Shown one piece after another: positions 42,247 through 52,127 of a DNA stretch of 64,000 nt. The first letter of the stretch is position 1. Every line of letters starts with the position of its first letter. The position numbers and the translations under genes were made by a program. The notes under the pieces were generated by a model. The model was given only the letters and a program-made list of their open reading frames with translations. It did no database searches and had not been told where the DNA came from. Source of the stretch: UBA8337 sp965221415 (lineage in GTDB: Bacteria; Pseudomonadota; Alphaproteobacteria; RS24); the NCBI GenBank assembly GCA_965221415.1, contig OZ244887.1:1116001-1180000 (forward strand), in the 5' to 3' direction.

Positions 42247-43407
42247 TTAGCGTCTCTGGTCGAAACGCCGCCCGACCATCGCGGCTGAAATATTGGTCTT
42301 TTGAATATCTATCGCACCGCCCGCAATGCCCCATCCCCAAGCATCGCGCATCCGCCGTTCCATGGGGTAGGCTTTGGAATAGCCATAGCCCCCCATCAAC
42401 TGCACGGCTGCGCCCGTCACCTCGCGACATATTTCGTTGGCGAAACATTTGGCGACCGAGCTATCGATGACGCTCGGCAAGCCATCCTGCGCGTTCACGG
42501 CAGCCCGATGGATAAGCAAGCGCGCCGCTTCGACCCGCATTTGCATATCGGCCAATTTAATCTGCACGCCCTGAAACTCGACCAGTTCTTTGCCAAATTG
42601 CTGACGCTCTTGCACATAGGCCAAGACATCCTCCAGCGCGCCCGAGGCTTGCGCCAGAGCCATGGTCGCATTGCCGCAACGCTCGAGGTCAAAGGCTTCC
42701 ATCAATTTGGCAAAGCCGCCCGCAGGCACGACAATATTGTCCTCTGCGACGGTGACATTATCGAGAAAAATATCCGCCGATGGCACGCCGCGAAAGCCCA
42801 TCAAGTCTTCTTGCGCCCCGAAGCTGAGGCCGGGTGTATCTTTATGCACAAATACCGCGCCGATGCCTTTCGCGCCGGGTGTGTCGGCCAAGCGGGTGTA
42901 GACCAAATAACCATCGGAATGACCGCCACCCGAACACCACCGCTTCTGGCCGTTCAAAATGACTTTGCCGTTTTTGACCTCGCCTTTGGTGGTCAAATCG
43001 GTCAGCGCGCTACCCGCTTGCGGTTCTGACATCGAGACAGCCAGCACCATCTCACCCCGACAAACTTGCGGAACGATTTCTTGCTTCAACTTATCAGACG
43101 CAAAATGCACAATCGCATGGATGGGCCCGACATTCGCCTCGAACAAGGGAAAAGCCGCAGCAGAGGAGATTTTGGCAAACTCCTCTAGCACCAATAAAGC
43201 TTCAAGATTGCCCAAGCCCAGACCGCCAAGCGGTTCGGGTATGTTAATCCCCAGAAACCCCATGTCCCCAAGTTTCTTCAGTATGCTCGATGCGGGGGGA
43301 TGTCCCGTCTTTTCGCACGTGTCGGCGACTTCGGGCATTTCCGCACGGGCAAATTTGCGCGCGCTCGCTTGTAATTCGCGTTGCTGGTCGGTCAGCTGAA
43401 AATCCAT
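42247..43407 (-). CDS. Acyl-CoA dehydrogenase
   Basis: FAD-dependent alpha,beta-dehydrogenation of an acyl-CoA. 386 residues with the normal three-domain plan. MVLAVSMSEPQAGSALTDL (about 120-138) is signature 1 and QLMGGYGYSKAYPMERRMRD near residue 340 is signature 2. The catalytic base position falls in YPMERRMRDA. Chain-length preference cannot be told. It lies divergently 113 bases from a thiolase gene. Confidence 0.92.
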   Translation of the reverse strand: MDFQLTDQQRELQASARKFARAEMPEVADTCEKTGHPPASSILKKLGDMGFLGINIPEPLGGLGLGNLEALLVLEEFAKISSAAAFPLFEANVGPIHAIVHFASDKLKQEIVPQVCRGEMVLAVSMSEPQAGSALTDLTTKGEVKNGKVILNGQKRWCSGGGHSDGYLVYTRLADTPGAKGIGAVFVHKDTPGLSFGAQEDLMGFRGVPSADIFLDNVTVAEDNIVVPAGGFAKLMEAFDLERCGNATMALAQASGALEDVLAYVQERQQFGKELVEFQGVQIKLADMQMRVEAARLLIHRAAVNAQDGLPSVIDSSVAKCFANEICREVTGAAVQLMGGYGYSKAYPMERRMRDAWGWGIAGGAIDIQKTNISAAMVGRRFDQRR

Positions 43408-43520
43408 AACATCTCTCCCTATCGGCTAAATATAGAAGGGTTTTTATCCCCCCGTCTACTTACAGCACTTGATTTCGCATTCATTTCGATACACTCTATC
43501 AGCAGAAATGGAGATTAGAC

Positions 43521-44756
43521 ATGACAGAAGCATATATCATTGACGCTGTACGCACCCCGCGCGGCATTGGCAAGCCCGGAAAAGGCGCATTAGCAGAGAT
43601 TCACCCACAGCACCTCGGCGCAACCGTGCTCAAAGCACTGGCAGAGCGCAATAAAGTCAACACGAGCGAAGTCGACGATATCATTTGGGGGACAAGCTCG
43701 CAGCGTGGCACGCAGTCTGGCGACCTTGGCCGCATGGCAGCGCTCGACGCAGGCTATGATGTGCGCTCGAGCGGCATGACCCTCGACCGCTTTTGTGGCT
43801 CAGGCATCACCGCTGTCAACATCGCCGCCGCCAATATTATGTCGGGCATGGAAGACTTGACCGTCGCGGGTGGCACAGAGATGATGTCGCGCTTTGGCAC
43901 AGATGCAGGGTCTAGCTCGCCGTTTCTCGATAATGATAATAAGCGGCTGCGTGACGTGCATCCGCAACCGCACCAAGGTGTCTGCGCCGATGCTATCGCA
44001 ACACTGGAAGGCATCGACCGCGAAGCCGTTGACGCACTGGCCTATGTCAGCCAACAACGCGCCAATCACGCGATTGAAAACGGGCATTTCGATAAATCGC
44101 TCGTGCCCGTCACCAAAGAAGATGGCACATTGGCACTCGATAAAGAAGAGTTCCCGCGCCCACAAACCACACGCGAAAGCCTTGCTGAACTTGAGCCTTC
44201 ATTTGCTAAACTGGCTGATATTCCGCTCGATGAGGACGGCACGACTTTCCGTAAACTGGTAGCGCAAGCCTATCCAGATTTAGAAATCAACCATGTCCAC
44301 CACGCAGGTAATTCATCTGGTGTTGTGGATGGCGCGGCGGCTCTGCTGTTGGCTTCGGGCGATTATGCAAAAGCCAATGGTCTGAAACCTCGTGCGCGCA
44401 TTAAAGCCATCGCCAATATGGGCGACAGTCCAACATTGATGCTCAACGCACCTGTGCCAGCCGCCAAAAAGGTTCTCGCCAAAGCAGGGCTGAGCGTTAG
44501 CGATATCGACCTGTTCGAGATTAACGAAGCGTTTTCGGTCGTGGCCGAAAAATTCATCCGCGACCTCGACCTCGACCGCGATATCGTCAATGTCAATGGC
44601 GGGGCGATGGCACTCGGCCATCCTATCGGCGCGACAGGCTCTATTCTGGTCGGCACAATGCTCGACGAGTTGGAACGCCAAGACAAGCAATTCGGTCTGG
44701 TGACCATGTGCGCTGCCGGCGGCATGGCTCCTGCGGTTATCATCGAGCGAGTCTAA
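43521..44756 (+). CDS. Acetyl-CoA C-acyltransferase (thiolase)
   Basis: Thiolysis of 3-ketoacyl-CoA or condensation of acetyl-CoA. 411 residues. Nucleophile C92 lies in LDRFCGSGITAVN, the histidine in GGAMALGHPIGATGS (near residue 367), and C397 in MCAAGGMAPAVI. All catalytic residues are intact. A GGAG ribosome site precedes the ATG. The stop is one base from the next start, so the following oxygenase-like gene is translationally linked. With neighbouring acyl-CoA dehydrogenases it suggests a beta-oxidation or related acyl-CoA pathway. Confidence 0.94.
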   Translation: MTEAYIIDAVRTPRGIGKPGKGALAEIHPQHLGATVLKALAERNKVNTSEVDDIIWGTSSQRGTQSGDLGRMAALDAGYDVRSSGMTLDRFCGSGITAVNIAAANIMSGMEDLTVAGGTEMMSRFGTDAGSSSPFLDNDNKRLRDVHPQPHQGVCADAIATLEGIDREAVDALAYVSQQRANHAIENGHFDKSLVPVTKEDGTLALDKEEFPRPQTTRESLAELEPSFAKLADIPLDEDGTTFRKLVAQAYPDLEINHVHHAGNSSGVVDGAAALLLASGDYAKANGLKPRARIKAIANMGDSPTLMLNAPVPAAKKVLAKAGLSVSDIDLFEINEAFSVVAEKFIRDLDLDRDIVNVNGGAMALGHPIGATGSILVGTMLDELERQDKQFGLVTMCAAGGMAPAVIIERV

Positions 44757-44757
44757 C

Positions 44758-45774
44758 ATGCGCGCGCATTACAACCATCTCGACCCATTCTTGACCGCCG
44801 CAGATGCCGATACAATGCTGCGACTGGCGGAGAATTTCGGAAGCTTCGGCCCGTATGCCAATGAAGCCGAAAATGATGGGCTTGGCGAAAAACTGCCGCA
44901 ACGCTTCGATGCAGCGTTCAACTATATCGCCAATGGTATCGATGGCGGCGGCAATAAGGATGATGCCACGACGGCTTTTTCGCGTACCAATTATTTTCGC
45001 GAAACCTACGCCTATGGCGATGATATACAAGCAAGCGGTATCGAACCGTTTATGAATCATCCCGCTTTGGCAGAAACCGCGCGCAAAATCTCTGGCGTAG
45101 AGCGTATCGTGCCAGCGATTATTTACGCCAATCTGTTGGTGCCCGGCCAAGAGCTTGCCGTGCATACCGATGTTCCCGAATTTCGCGGTGCCAATCGTAA
45201 GATGACCCCGCAATGGCTTTTGGTGACGATGCTGCATAGCGGTCTGTTTGGCGAATGGCGCATCCCGATTACCACATGTGTGTCGTGGTTTGGCAAAGCA
45301 AAGGGCGGTGCGTTCACTTTCTATCCAGAGGGCGCAGACGGCACACGCGAGGCGATCCCTGCGCAGCATAATTCGGCCATCCTCATCGACACGGATAGGG
45401 TTTTTCATGGCGTTGAGCGTGTGCAGCAAACGCGTCCTGATATTCCGCCGATTTTGAAAACCACACGGCTACATTTTATGGGCGGCGATAAATGGCAATT
45501 GCGCGAAGACGATGAGGTGCTTGCCGATTACGACTGGGGCGACTTGCGTTACTCTATTTCGTGGAAAGCCTATTGCTTCAAAGACGCGGCGGAAGAAAAT
45601 CTATGGCGTTCGGGCAGCGATGATTTGAGCATTGATTTCATTCTCGACCGCATCGAAGCGGATTTACGCGCGTGCGGTGCGCTACAAGGCGCGCGTCCCG
45701 ACCCGACCGCTTTTGCCACTCTGATGGTCAATCATTATATTCGTTTTCCGCGACAGAAAATGGCAGCAGAGTAG
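44758..45774 (+). CDS. Putative Fe(II)/2-oxoglutarate-dependent oxygenase-like protein
   Basis: 338 residues. It shows a pattern consistent with the double-stranded beta-helix oxygenase fold: H136-T-D138 in LAVHTDVPEF, a distal H217 in DTDRVFHGVE, and R237 in KTTRLHF, spaced as the iron facial triad plus the 2-oxoglutarate-binding basic residue. The ~120-residue N-terminal part and the C-terminal ~90 residues are not recognised. Its substrate is unknown. Its start lies one base after the thiolase stop, implying a linked function, perhaps hydroxylation of an acyl compound. Fold and metal use are inferred from residue spacing alone. Confidence 0.65.
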   Translation: MRAHYNHLDPFLTAADADTMLRLAENFGSFGPYANEAENDGLGEKLPQRFDAAFNYIANGIDGGGNKDDATTAFSRTNYFRETYAYGDDIQASGIEPFMNHPALAETARKISGVERIVPAIIYANLLVPGQELAVHTDVPEFRGANRKMTPQWLLVTMLHSGLFGEWRIPITTCVSWFGKAKGGAFTFYPEGADGTREAIPAQHNSAILIDTDRVFHGVERVQQTRPDIPPILKTTRLHFMGGDKWQLREDDEVLADYDWGDLRYSISWKAYCFKDAAEENLWRSGSDDLSIDFILDRIEADLRACGALQGARPDPTAFATLMVNHYIRFPRQKMAAE

Positions 45775-46848
45775 TTAGCTTCCCCAACCTTGCAGCAGCG
45801 CGGCCTCTTTGCGGACGGTTTCTGGCCCGCCCAATAATTGACGATTTGCGCCAATCCGTTTGAACCAATAATGCAAGCCGAGCAAATCGGTAAAGCCCAT
45901 CCCGCCATGCACTTCGGTCGCGGTGCGCGCCACAAACTTGCCCGTCTCGGCCAGATGCGATTTCGCCAAACACGATGTGAGCCTTGCGTCTTCTGGCACA
46001 TTGTCTTGCGCGTAAGCGGCATACCAAACCAACGCGCGGCACGGCTCAAGCTTGGCGGCCATCTCGGCGCACATATGCTTCACCGCCTGAAACGAGCCAA
46101 TCGGGCGATTAAACTGCTCGCGTTCTTTGGCATAGGCCACCGCTTTTTCGAGCATCATTTCGGCTGCCCCCAATGTGTCGGCGGCCAGCAGCACGCGTCC
46201 GCCATCAATCATTTTGTGTTGCGCCTCATTATGATTATTGCCACTCAAGACATGCGCCTTGGCGGCTTTCAAATCGAGCGTGACGACATGGCGGGTTTTA
46301 TCAATCATGGTGAGTGCGGTTTCATCAATACCTGCCCCGCCACGCTCAACCACGATAAGCTGGTCGCCTGTGGTCAGCAAAAAATGCGTCGCATTTTCCG
46401 CACCCATAACGAAACTCGCCCGACCCGATACTTTATCGCCAGACAGGCTCAGGCCTGCGCCTTCGCGCGCGCCAATCGCTTCGGTCAAGCCAACGCCCAT
46501 AATCACCGCGCCCGATGCGATGCGCTCAAGCCAATCGATATCGCCGCAGGCGCGCAAGCCAATCACCGCCATGCCATAGGCGCTGGTGAATGATGAGGGC
46601 GACACGTGCCGTCCCAATGCCTCTTGTATGAGTGCGGCTTCCAGCACGCCCAAACCTAAGCCGCCTTGCGCTTCTGGCAGCAGCACGAACGGCACGCCAA
46701 GTTCCATCAGCCCGTTTTGCAATTCGCTTGCGAGGCTCATATCGCCATCGACGAATTGGCGCACGCGTTCCAGTTCCGACGCGCCCTCGAGATATCGCCC
46801 AAGCGAGTCTTGCAGCATGGTTTGGTCTTCGTTTAATCCAAAATACAT
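45775..46848 (-). CDS. Acyl-CoA dehydrogenase family protein
   Basis: 357 residues, shorter than typical and more divergent. The N-terminal helical domain and the C-terminal EVHGGMGFTDLLGLHYWFKR block (near residue 320) are clear, but the central signature-1 region is weak. In this subgroup such a subunit often pairs with a longer acyl-CoA dehydrogenase, here the gene 11 bases upstream, to form a heteromeric enzyme. A heteromer similar to the steroid side-chain ChsE type is possible but unproven. It abuts the convergent oxygenase-like gene. Confidence 0.85.
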   Translation of the reverse strand: MYFGLNEDQTMLQDSLGRYLEGASELERVRQFVDGDMSLASELQNGLMELGVPFVLLPEAQGGLGLGVLEAALIQEALGRHVSPSSFTSAYGMAVIGLRACGDIDWLERIASGAVIMGVGLTEAIGAREGAGLSLSGDKVSGRASFVMGAENATHFLLTTGDQLIVVERGGAGIDETALTMIDKTRHVVTLDLKAAKAHVLSGNNHNEAQHKMIDGGRVLLAADTLGAAEMMLEKAVAYAKEREQFNRPIGSFQAVKHMCAEMAAKLEPCRALVWYAAYAQDNVPEDARLTSCLAKSHLAETGKFVARTATEVHGGMGFTDLLGLHYWFKRIGANRQLLGGPETVRKEAALLQGWGS

Positions 46849-46859
46849 GGGGCGCGCTC

Positions 46860-48056
46860 CTAATTGACTTTTGCAGGCTTAGGCTCGCGCGGTAATCCGA
46901 GTCCGCGTTCGCTGATAATATTTTTTTGGATTTGCGCCGAGCCGCCGCCGATAATCAGGCCAAGGTCGAACATGTAATAGGTTTGCCACATGCCGCTATC
47001 GCGCACAAACGGGCTGTCCTCGTAGAGCATGCCGTACTCACCCATCACATCGATGGCCAAGTCAGCCATTTGATGATTAAGCTCGCACCCTTGCAATTTG
47101 ACCAGTAAACCCGCCATGCCAGATGATTTCTGCTCGCTCGACAATGTTGTCAGGCGCATACCGTTCATTTTCATCGCATAGGCCTCGGCTTGTAATTGCA
47201 CCAAGCGGTCACGATAGACATCATTATCCATCAATGTTTGCCCATCGACTTGCTCTTGCGCCATAATGTCGGCAATGGCATTGAGCCGCGACAGCGCAGC
47301 ATCGGGGTCGCCCAACATGCCGCGCTCATGGGTCAGGGTTGCATTGGCGACCATCCACCCCTCGCCACGATTGCCAACGATAGAACTCGTCGGCACACGC
47401 ACATCTGTGAAAAACACTTCGTTGAACTCCGCAAAGCCCGTCATCGTCATTAGCGGACGCACTTCGATACCCGCCGTCTTCATATCAATCAGAATATAGC
47501 TAATCCCCTGATGCTTTTTCGCGTCTGGCTCGGTGCGCACAAGGCAGAACATCATGTCGGCATATTGCGCCGTACTCGTCCAGATTTTTTGCCCGTTAAT
47601 GACAAAATCATCGCCATCCACCACCGCCGATGTGCGTAGCGAGGCAAGGTCAGACCCCGCCCCTGGCTCAGAATAACCCTGACACCAGACCATCGTGCCT
47701 TCGAGGGTCGGCTTGATATATTTTTGCTTTTGCTCTGGCGTGCCTAATTCCAACAGCGTCGGCACCAACATATTAATGCCTTGGCCGGCAATGCCGCCGG
47801 GCAGTTTCGCGCGCGAGAATTCTTCCGCGATAATCCGCGATTTTAAGGCGTTAGGCTCTGCGCCATAGCCGCCATATTCTTTTGGATGCGTGCGGGCGGC
47901 ATAGCCATTTTCCAGCAGAATCTTTTGCCATTTCAGACGCTTTTCGCTGCGCACAGAGCGATTTGCTTGGCTCGGGGCTGCATCCTTATTGGCCTCTAAG
48001 AAGGCGCGGACTTCTTCGCGGAAATCTTCGTATTCTTGGGTGAAATTCAGGTCCAT
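46860..48056 (-). CDS. Acyl-CoA dehydrogenase family protein
   Basis: 398 residues. WCQGYSEPGAGSDLASLRT (about 127-145) is signature 1, and GEYGMLYEDSP near residue 350 replaces the usual GGxGY block. GGGSAQIQKNIISERGLGLP at the C terminus is characteristic of this class. The ATG at 48056 is chosen because AGGAG lies 7 bases upstream; another ATG two codons earlier directly abuts that site. It is probably co-transcribed with the shorter acyl-CoA dehydrogenase downstream. Confidence 0.91.
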   Translation of the reverse strand: MDLNFTQEYEDFREEVRAFLEANKDAAPSQANRSVRSEKRLKWQKILLENGYAARTHPKEYGGYGAEPNALKSRIIAEEFSRAKLPGGIAGQGINMLVPTLLELGTPEQKQKYIKPTLEGTMVWCQGYSEPGAGSDLASLRTSAVVDGDDFVINGQKIWTSTAQYADMMFCLVRTEPDAKKHQGISYILIDMKTAGIEVRPLMTMTGFAEFNEVFFTDVRVPTSSIVGNRGEGWMVANATLTHERGMLGDPDAALSRLNAIADIMAQEQVDGQTLMDNDVYRDRLVQLQAEAYAMKMNGMRLTTLSSEQKSSGMAGLLVKLQGCELNHQMADLAIDVMGEYGMLYEDSPFVRDSGMWQTYYMFDLGLIIGGGSAQIQKNIISERGLGLPREPKPAKVN

Positions 48057-48150
48057 AATCATCTCCTCTTACGCGAAACAATAGGCAACTATCCGCCCCG
48101 ATGCAAACATGACTATAGGCGCACACGCAAAGCACTGTTATGCTCATGAT

Positions 48151-49245
48151 ATGCTTGAACGGTTTCTATTTACCCGCTTATGGAAAAGTCAGCTCGCCCT
48201 CACGCTTGTTCTGGCAGGTATTCTTTGGCTCGTGCAGGCACTTAATTTATTCGACCGCACTTTAAACGCGGGCGCGTCGCCATTGGCCACTTTGGGCATC
48301 AGCTTTTTGATTCTGCCGCGCATTATTACCTATACGCTCGCCCCCGCTTTGCTGATAACCGCGATAACGCAAATGGTGCGCTTGATGCAAGACAATGAAT
48401 ATTTTGCCATGACGGCGGCGGGTTTTAGTCCGGTGCGCATTTTACGCCCGATTGCGCTGCTCGCGTGCCTGACGATGATACTTCAGGGCGCGTTGGCATT
48501 TTATATATCGCCCGTCGCGATGAAGCAGTTGAAACACCAGATTGAACGACACAAGGCAACATTCGTGATTTCCGAATTGCAATCTGGGGCGTTCAAAGAT
48601 ATCGCCCAAGGCATCACAATATACACATCGGGGCGCAGCGCTGATGATAAATGGCAAGATGTCATGGTCTACGACATCACAGGCGCGCAACCGATTACCT
48701 ACACCGCCCATCAAGCGACATTCGTCGCCAATGAAGGCAACAGCTATCTCATCCTCGAAAACGGCACGCAGCAATCGGTGGATAAAGAAAATCAAAACCA
48801 ACTTGTCCGATTTCGCGAGTTCGCACTTCCCCTCACCAAGCCAACGCCCGCGCGCGCATCGGGTCGTCTCAACCGCAACCACATGATGATTCATCAATTA
48901 CTAAACCCGACAGCGCATGGCGTAAGCGATAAGCAACGCGTCATGCGTATGAAAGCGCGGGGCATTGAGCTTATCGCCAATTTAGTGACCCCGTTTATTT
49001 TCATGCTTATCAGCTTTGCGGTGATTACCGGCAGCGGGATAAATCGGCAAGGCTATGCGCGTCGCGTGATGCTCACCGTCGGGGTGGCGATTCTGTTCCA
49101 AATTGGCATTATGCTGTTGGCACCTAAAGCCATTGCGCTTGGCCAATCTGGGTTGCTTTTTGTCTGGCCGATGGTTTTCTTTATCGGCCTCGCCGGATTT
49201 ATCGCTGCACAAAACAATCCCGCCCTGCTGAGACGGACTAGCTGA
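48151..49245 (+). CDS. lptF: LPS export ABC transporter permease LptF
   Basis: Inner-membrane half of the LptB2FG machine that extracts LPS for transport to the outer membrane. About 364 residues from MLERFLFTRLWKS. The YjgP/YjgQ plan is visible: three N-terminal helices (about 14-34, 50-72, 90-112), a periplasmic beta-jellyroll domain, then three helices from ~265. The start is uncertain: the frame is open to 48109 and no strong ribosome site is seen. The stop overlaps the lptG start by one base (TGATG). Confidence 0.9.
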   Translation: MLERFLFTRLWKSQLALTLVLAGILWLVQALNLFDRTLNAGASPLATLGISFLILPRIITYTLAPALLITAITQMVRLMQDNEYFAMTAAGFSPVRILRPIALLACLTMILQGALAFYISPVAMKQLKHQIERHKATFVISELQSGAFKDIAQGITIYTSGRSADDKWQDVMVYDITGAQPITYTAHQATFVANEGNSYLILENGTQQSVDKENQNQLVRFREFALPLTKPTPARASGRLNRNHMMIHQLLNPTAHGVSDKQRVMRMKARGIELIANLVTPFIFMLISFAVITGSGINRQGYARRVMLTVGVAILFQIGIMLLAPKAIALGQSGLLFVWPMVFFIGLAGFIAAQNNPALLRRTS

Positions 49246-50330
49246 TGCTCACTCTATTAGACATTTATCTCATCCGACGCTTCAGCCTATGGCTGCTGAT
49301 TGTGCTGAGTGGCTTTGCTACGATAACCATGCTGAGCGATATTTTAGAAATGCTGCGCCTTGCCAATAGCTTTGATTTGACCGCGAGCGCGGCGTTTTTC
49401 TTTTCGCTGCAACGTCTGCCGCATTTGATGTTTGACCTTTTGCCATTCGTGTTTTTGTTTGCCACCGCCTTTTGCCTGCTTCGATTAAGCCAAGCGCATG
49501 AGCTTGTGGCCATTCGCGCTTCGGGCGTGTCGGTCTGGCAGTTTTTGCGCCCGCTTTTGATATTTACCTTTGTTCTGGCGGTGGCGACCATCACCCTGCT
49601 TGAGCCACTCGGCACGCGGTCGTTCAACGCGTTTAAAGACACGCACGCAAAACTGACGGGCATAAAACCGCAACTTAGTTTTTCGACAGGAGGCGTGTGG
49701 TTTCGTGAAAACTCGGACAATGGCAATTATATTATTCGGGCGGAAAAACTGGATGCGGGTACGTCGATACGGCTGCTGAATGTTGACATCACTGTGCTGA
49801 CGGCGGCGGGTGATTTCAGCCACCGTATTTCGGCGGAAGACGCGGTATTGGCGACAAATCTGCTCACCCTCAATAATGCGCAAATCCATATGGCGACCGA
49901 TTTACCCATAGATAAGGCGCAACTCTATCTGCCGACGCGCCTCACGCAAGAAAGCCTGCAAGCCAATTTCAAGCCGCCGCATGCGGTCAATATTTGGCAA
50001 TTGCCGCGCTATATTTCACAGGCGCATGCATCTGGTATCGATGTCACGCGCCATCAGGCGCGGTTTCAATCGCTGCTTGCTTTGCCTGCGCTGCTTTTAT
50101 CGATGGTGATGGTGGCGGCTTGCTTTTCGCTGCCGACGGGGCGCGTGTTCTCGCCGCGCCAAACGCTCGGCCTCTCGATACTCAGCGGCGTGTTGCTGTT
50201 TTTGGTTAATGATTTTATCGGCCTGATAGGCGAGATAAATATCATCCCGACAATACTCGCCAGCTGGATGCCGGCGCTTATTGCCTTGCTGCTATCGGTA
50301 AGCTATCTACTAACAACAGAAGATGGGTAG
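49245..50330 (+). CDS. lptG: LPS export ABC transporter permease LptG
   Basis: Second permease of LptB2FG. 361 residues with the same six-helix plus periplasmic domain plan. LLDIYLIRRFSLWLLIVLSG opens the first helix; HELVAIRASGVSVWQFLRPL (about 84-103) is the coupling-helix region that contacts LptB. It is coupled to lptF and followed 5 bases later by mutA, which may therefore sit on the same transcript. Confidence 0.92.
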   Translation: MLTLLDIYLIRRFSLWLLIVLSGFATITMLSDILEMLRLANSFDLTASAAFFFSLQRLPHLMFDLLPFVFLFATAFCLLRLSQAHELVAIRASGVSVWQFLRPLLIFTFVLAVATITLLEPLGTRSFNAFKDTHAKLTGIKPQLSFSTGGVWFRENSDNGNYIIRAEKLDAGTSIRLLNVDITVLTAAGDFSHRISAEDAVLATNLLTLNNAQIHMATDLPIDKAQLYLPTRLTQESLQANFKPPHAVNIWQLPRYISQAHASGIDVTRHQARFQSLLALPALLLSMVMVAACFSLPTGRVFSPRQTLGLSILSGVLLFLVNDFIGLIGEINIIPTILASWMPALIALLLSVSYLLTTEDG

Positions 50331-50335
50331 AGAGA

Positions 50336-52117
50336 ATGAGTGACTTAAAGCTTGGTTCTGATTTTGGCACAGCCACGAACGATGACTGGCTCGCGGCGGT
50401 TGAAAAAGCGCTCAAAGGCAAAGCCGCCGACACGCTTGTCTCAAACGACCTGAACGGCTTTGCGCGTCAGCCGCTTTATCACGAAGCCAATAGCGCAACC
50501 GAAAACGATGCGTCTGGTTTTCCGGGTTTTGCACCGTTCATGCGCGGCAGTCACGCCGTCGCAAACAAGTTCTTGCCATGGCACATCGCCCAACGCGTGG
50601 TGGTCGGTCGCAAAGGCGCCGATAATAAAGCCATTTTGGCCGACCTGCACGGCGGCATGTCGGCCATCATCCTCGATTTCAGCGAAACAGAGCCGATAGA
50701 TGCAGACGCGCTCGATAGCTTGTTAGCCGATGTGGTATTGGATATCGCGCCGCTTTCGCTTGCCCTCGGCAAACATGCGATGGCGGCGGCGCAACCGATT
50801 ATTGATTTTTACACCCACCGCGATGCGCCCGCCGATACGCTTGGCTTTTTAAATCTCGACCCGCTCGCTGCGCGGGTGCGGTATGGCGATAGCGGTGACA
50901 TAGATGCGCACGCCTTGGTTGACCTCAGCACGGCGCGACCTGCTTTGCGCTTGATGACCAGTTCAGGTGCTGCCTATCACGCCATGGGCGCGAGCGTGCC
51001 GCAAGAGCTCGGCTGGATGTTGGCGGGGCTGACCGCTTATCTGCGCTTGCTCGAAGATGCGGGGCTTCAAGCAAGTGATGCGCTTTCCAAGATAACGTTG
51101 AGCGTCGCGGCGGATGTCGATTTCTTTGCGATTTTGGCGAAAATTCGCGCCGCGCGATTGCTGTTCGCCAATATCGCAGAAGCGGTAGGCGCACCAGAGA
51201 GCGTGCCGCAGATTCATGCCGAGACAAGTTTGCGGGCTTTTTCTGATGTTGACCCATGGGTCAATATTTTACGCGCGACGGCCGCCACCATGGGCGCGGG
51301 GCTTGCGGGGGTCGATGTGATGAGCGTCGCCCCTTATACAGCGACCAGTGCCAGCGACACGGCCTTAGCCCGCCGCGTGGCGCGTAACACACAGATTATT
51401 CTGCAAGAGGAAAGCCATATCGGCCATGTCACCGATGCGGCAGGCGGCAGTTGGTATATCGAACAACTGACCCGCGAATTGGCCGAGGGCGCGTGGGCGG
51501 AATTTCAAAAAATAGAAGCCGCAGGAGGCCTTGCCGCAGCTATCGAGACCGACATGTTAAGCACCGCATTGGAAACCCAACGCGCGAGTTTAACCGCCGC
51601 CACCGACACGGGCGCACTGTCTCAAGTCGGGGTGCGCGAATTTCCAAATCTTCAGGAAGCCCCGCTTGAAACTGCGAAGCAAAGTCCCAAACAAAATCAG
51701 AGTTATCGCCTCGCGCAAGGTTTTGAGGAGTTGCGCAAAGCCGCCCAAAAAAGCAAACCAAAAGTCTTTATCGCGTGCCTCGGGACGATGGCAAACTTCG
51801 CCGCACGCGCCAATTTCGCAACCAATCTATATGCCGCGGGCGGGCTACATGCAGTCAGCGGCGATGGCGGCACGGACTACCAACGCATCGCCGAGGATTT
51901 CAAAAACTCAACCGCAAAAATCGCGGTGATTTGCGGCCATGACGATGATTACGAAACCCATGCGGATGGCTTGGCCGCCGCGCTGAAGTCTGCGGGCGTG
52001 ACGCATTTGGCTCTGGCTGGTGCGCCGCGTGACAATACAGATATCGATGATTATTGCTTCGCGGGATGTGCCGCGCTGAGCTATTTGACCGCCCTGCATA
52101 AGCGGCTCGGATTATAG
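50336..52117 (+). CDS. mutA: Methylmalonyl-CoA mutase small (beta) subunit
   Basis: Non-catalytic partner of the adenosylcobalamin-dependent mutase that interconverts methylmalonyl-CoA and succinyl-CoA. 593 residues. The TIM-barrel domain retains landmarks such as RNTQIILQEESHIGHVTDAA (about 345-364), while the C-terminal cobalamin-like domain lacks the DxHxxG axial-ligand motif, as expected for this subunit. AGAGAGA precedes the ATG. It lies 10 bases upstream of the large subunit gene. Confidence 0.93.
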   Translation: MSDLKLGSDFGTATNDDWLAAVEKALKGKAADTLVSNDLNGFARQPLYHEANSATENDASGFPGFAPFMRGSHAVANKFLPWHIAQRVVVGRKGADNKAILADLHGGMSAIILDFSETEPIDADALDSLLADVVLDIAPLSLALGKHAMAAAQPIIDFYTHRDAPADTLGFLNLDPLAARVRYGDSGDIDAHALVDLSTARPALRLMTSSGAAYHAMGASVPQELGWMLAGLTAYLRLLEDAGLQASDALSKITLSVAADVDFFAILAKIRAARLLFANIAEAVGAPESVPQIHAETSLRAFSDVDPWVNILRATAATMGAGLAGVDVMSVAPYTATSASDTALARRVARNTQIILQEESHIGHVTDAAGGSWYIEQLTRELAEGAWAEFQKIEAAGGLAAAIETDMLSTALETQRASLTAATDTGALSQVGVREFPNLQEAPLETAKQSPKQNQSYRLAQGFEELRKAAQKSKPKVFIACLGTMANFAARANFATNLYAAGGLHAVSGDGGTDYQRIAEDFKNSTAKIAVICGHDDDYETHADGLAAALKSAGVTHLALAGAPRDNTDIDDYCFAGCAALSYLTALHKRLGL

Positions 52118-52127
52118 GGGGCATGGC

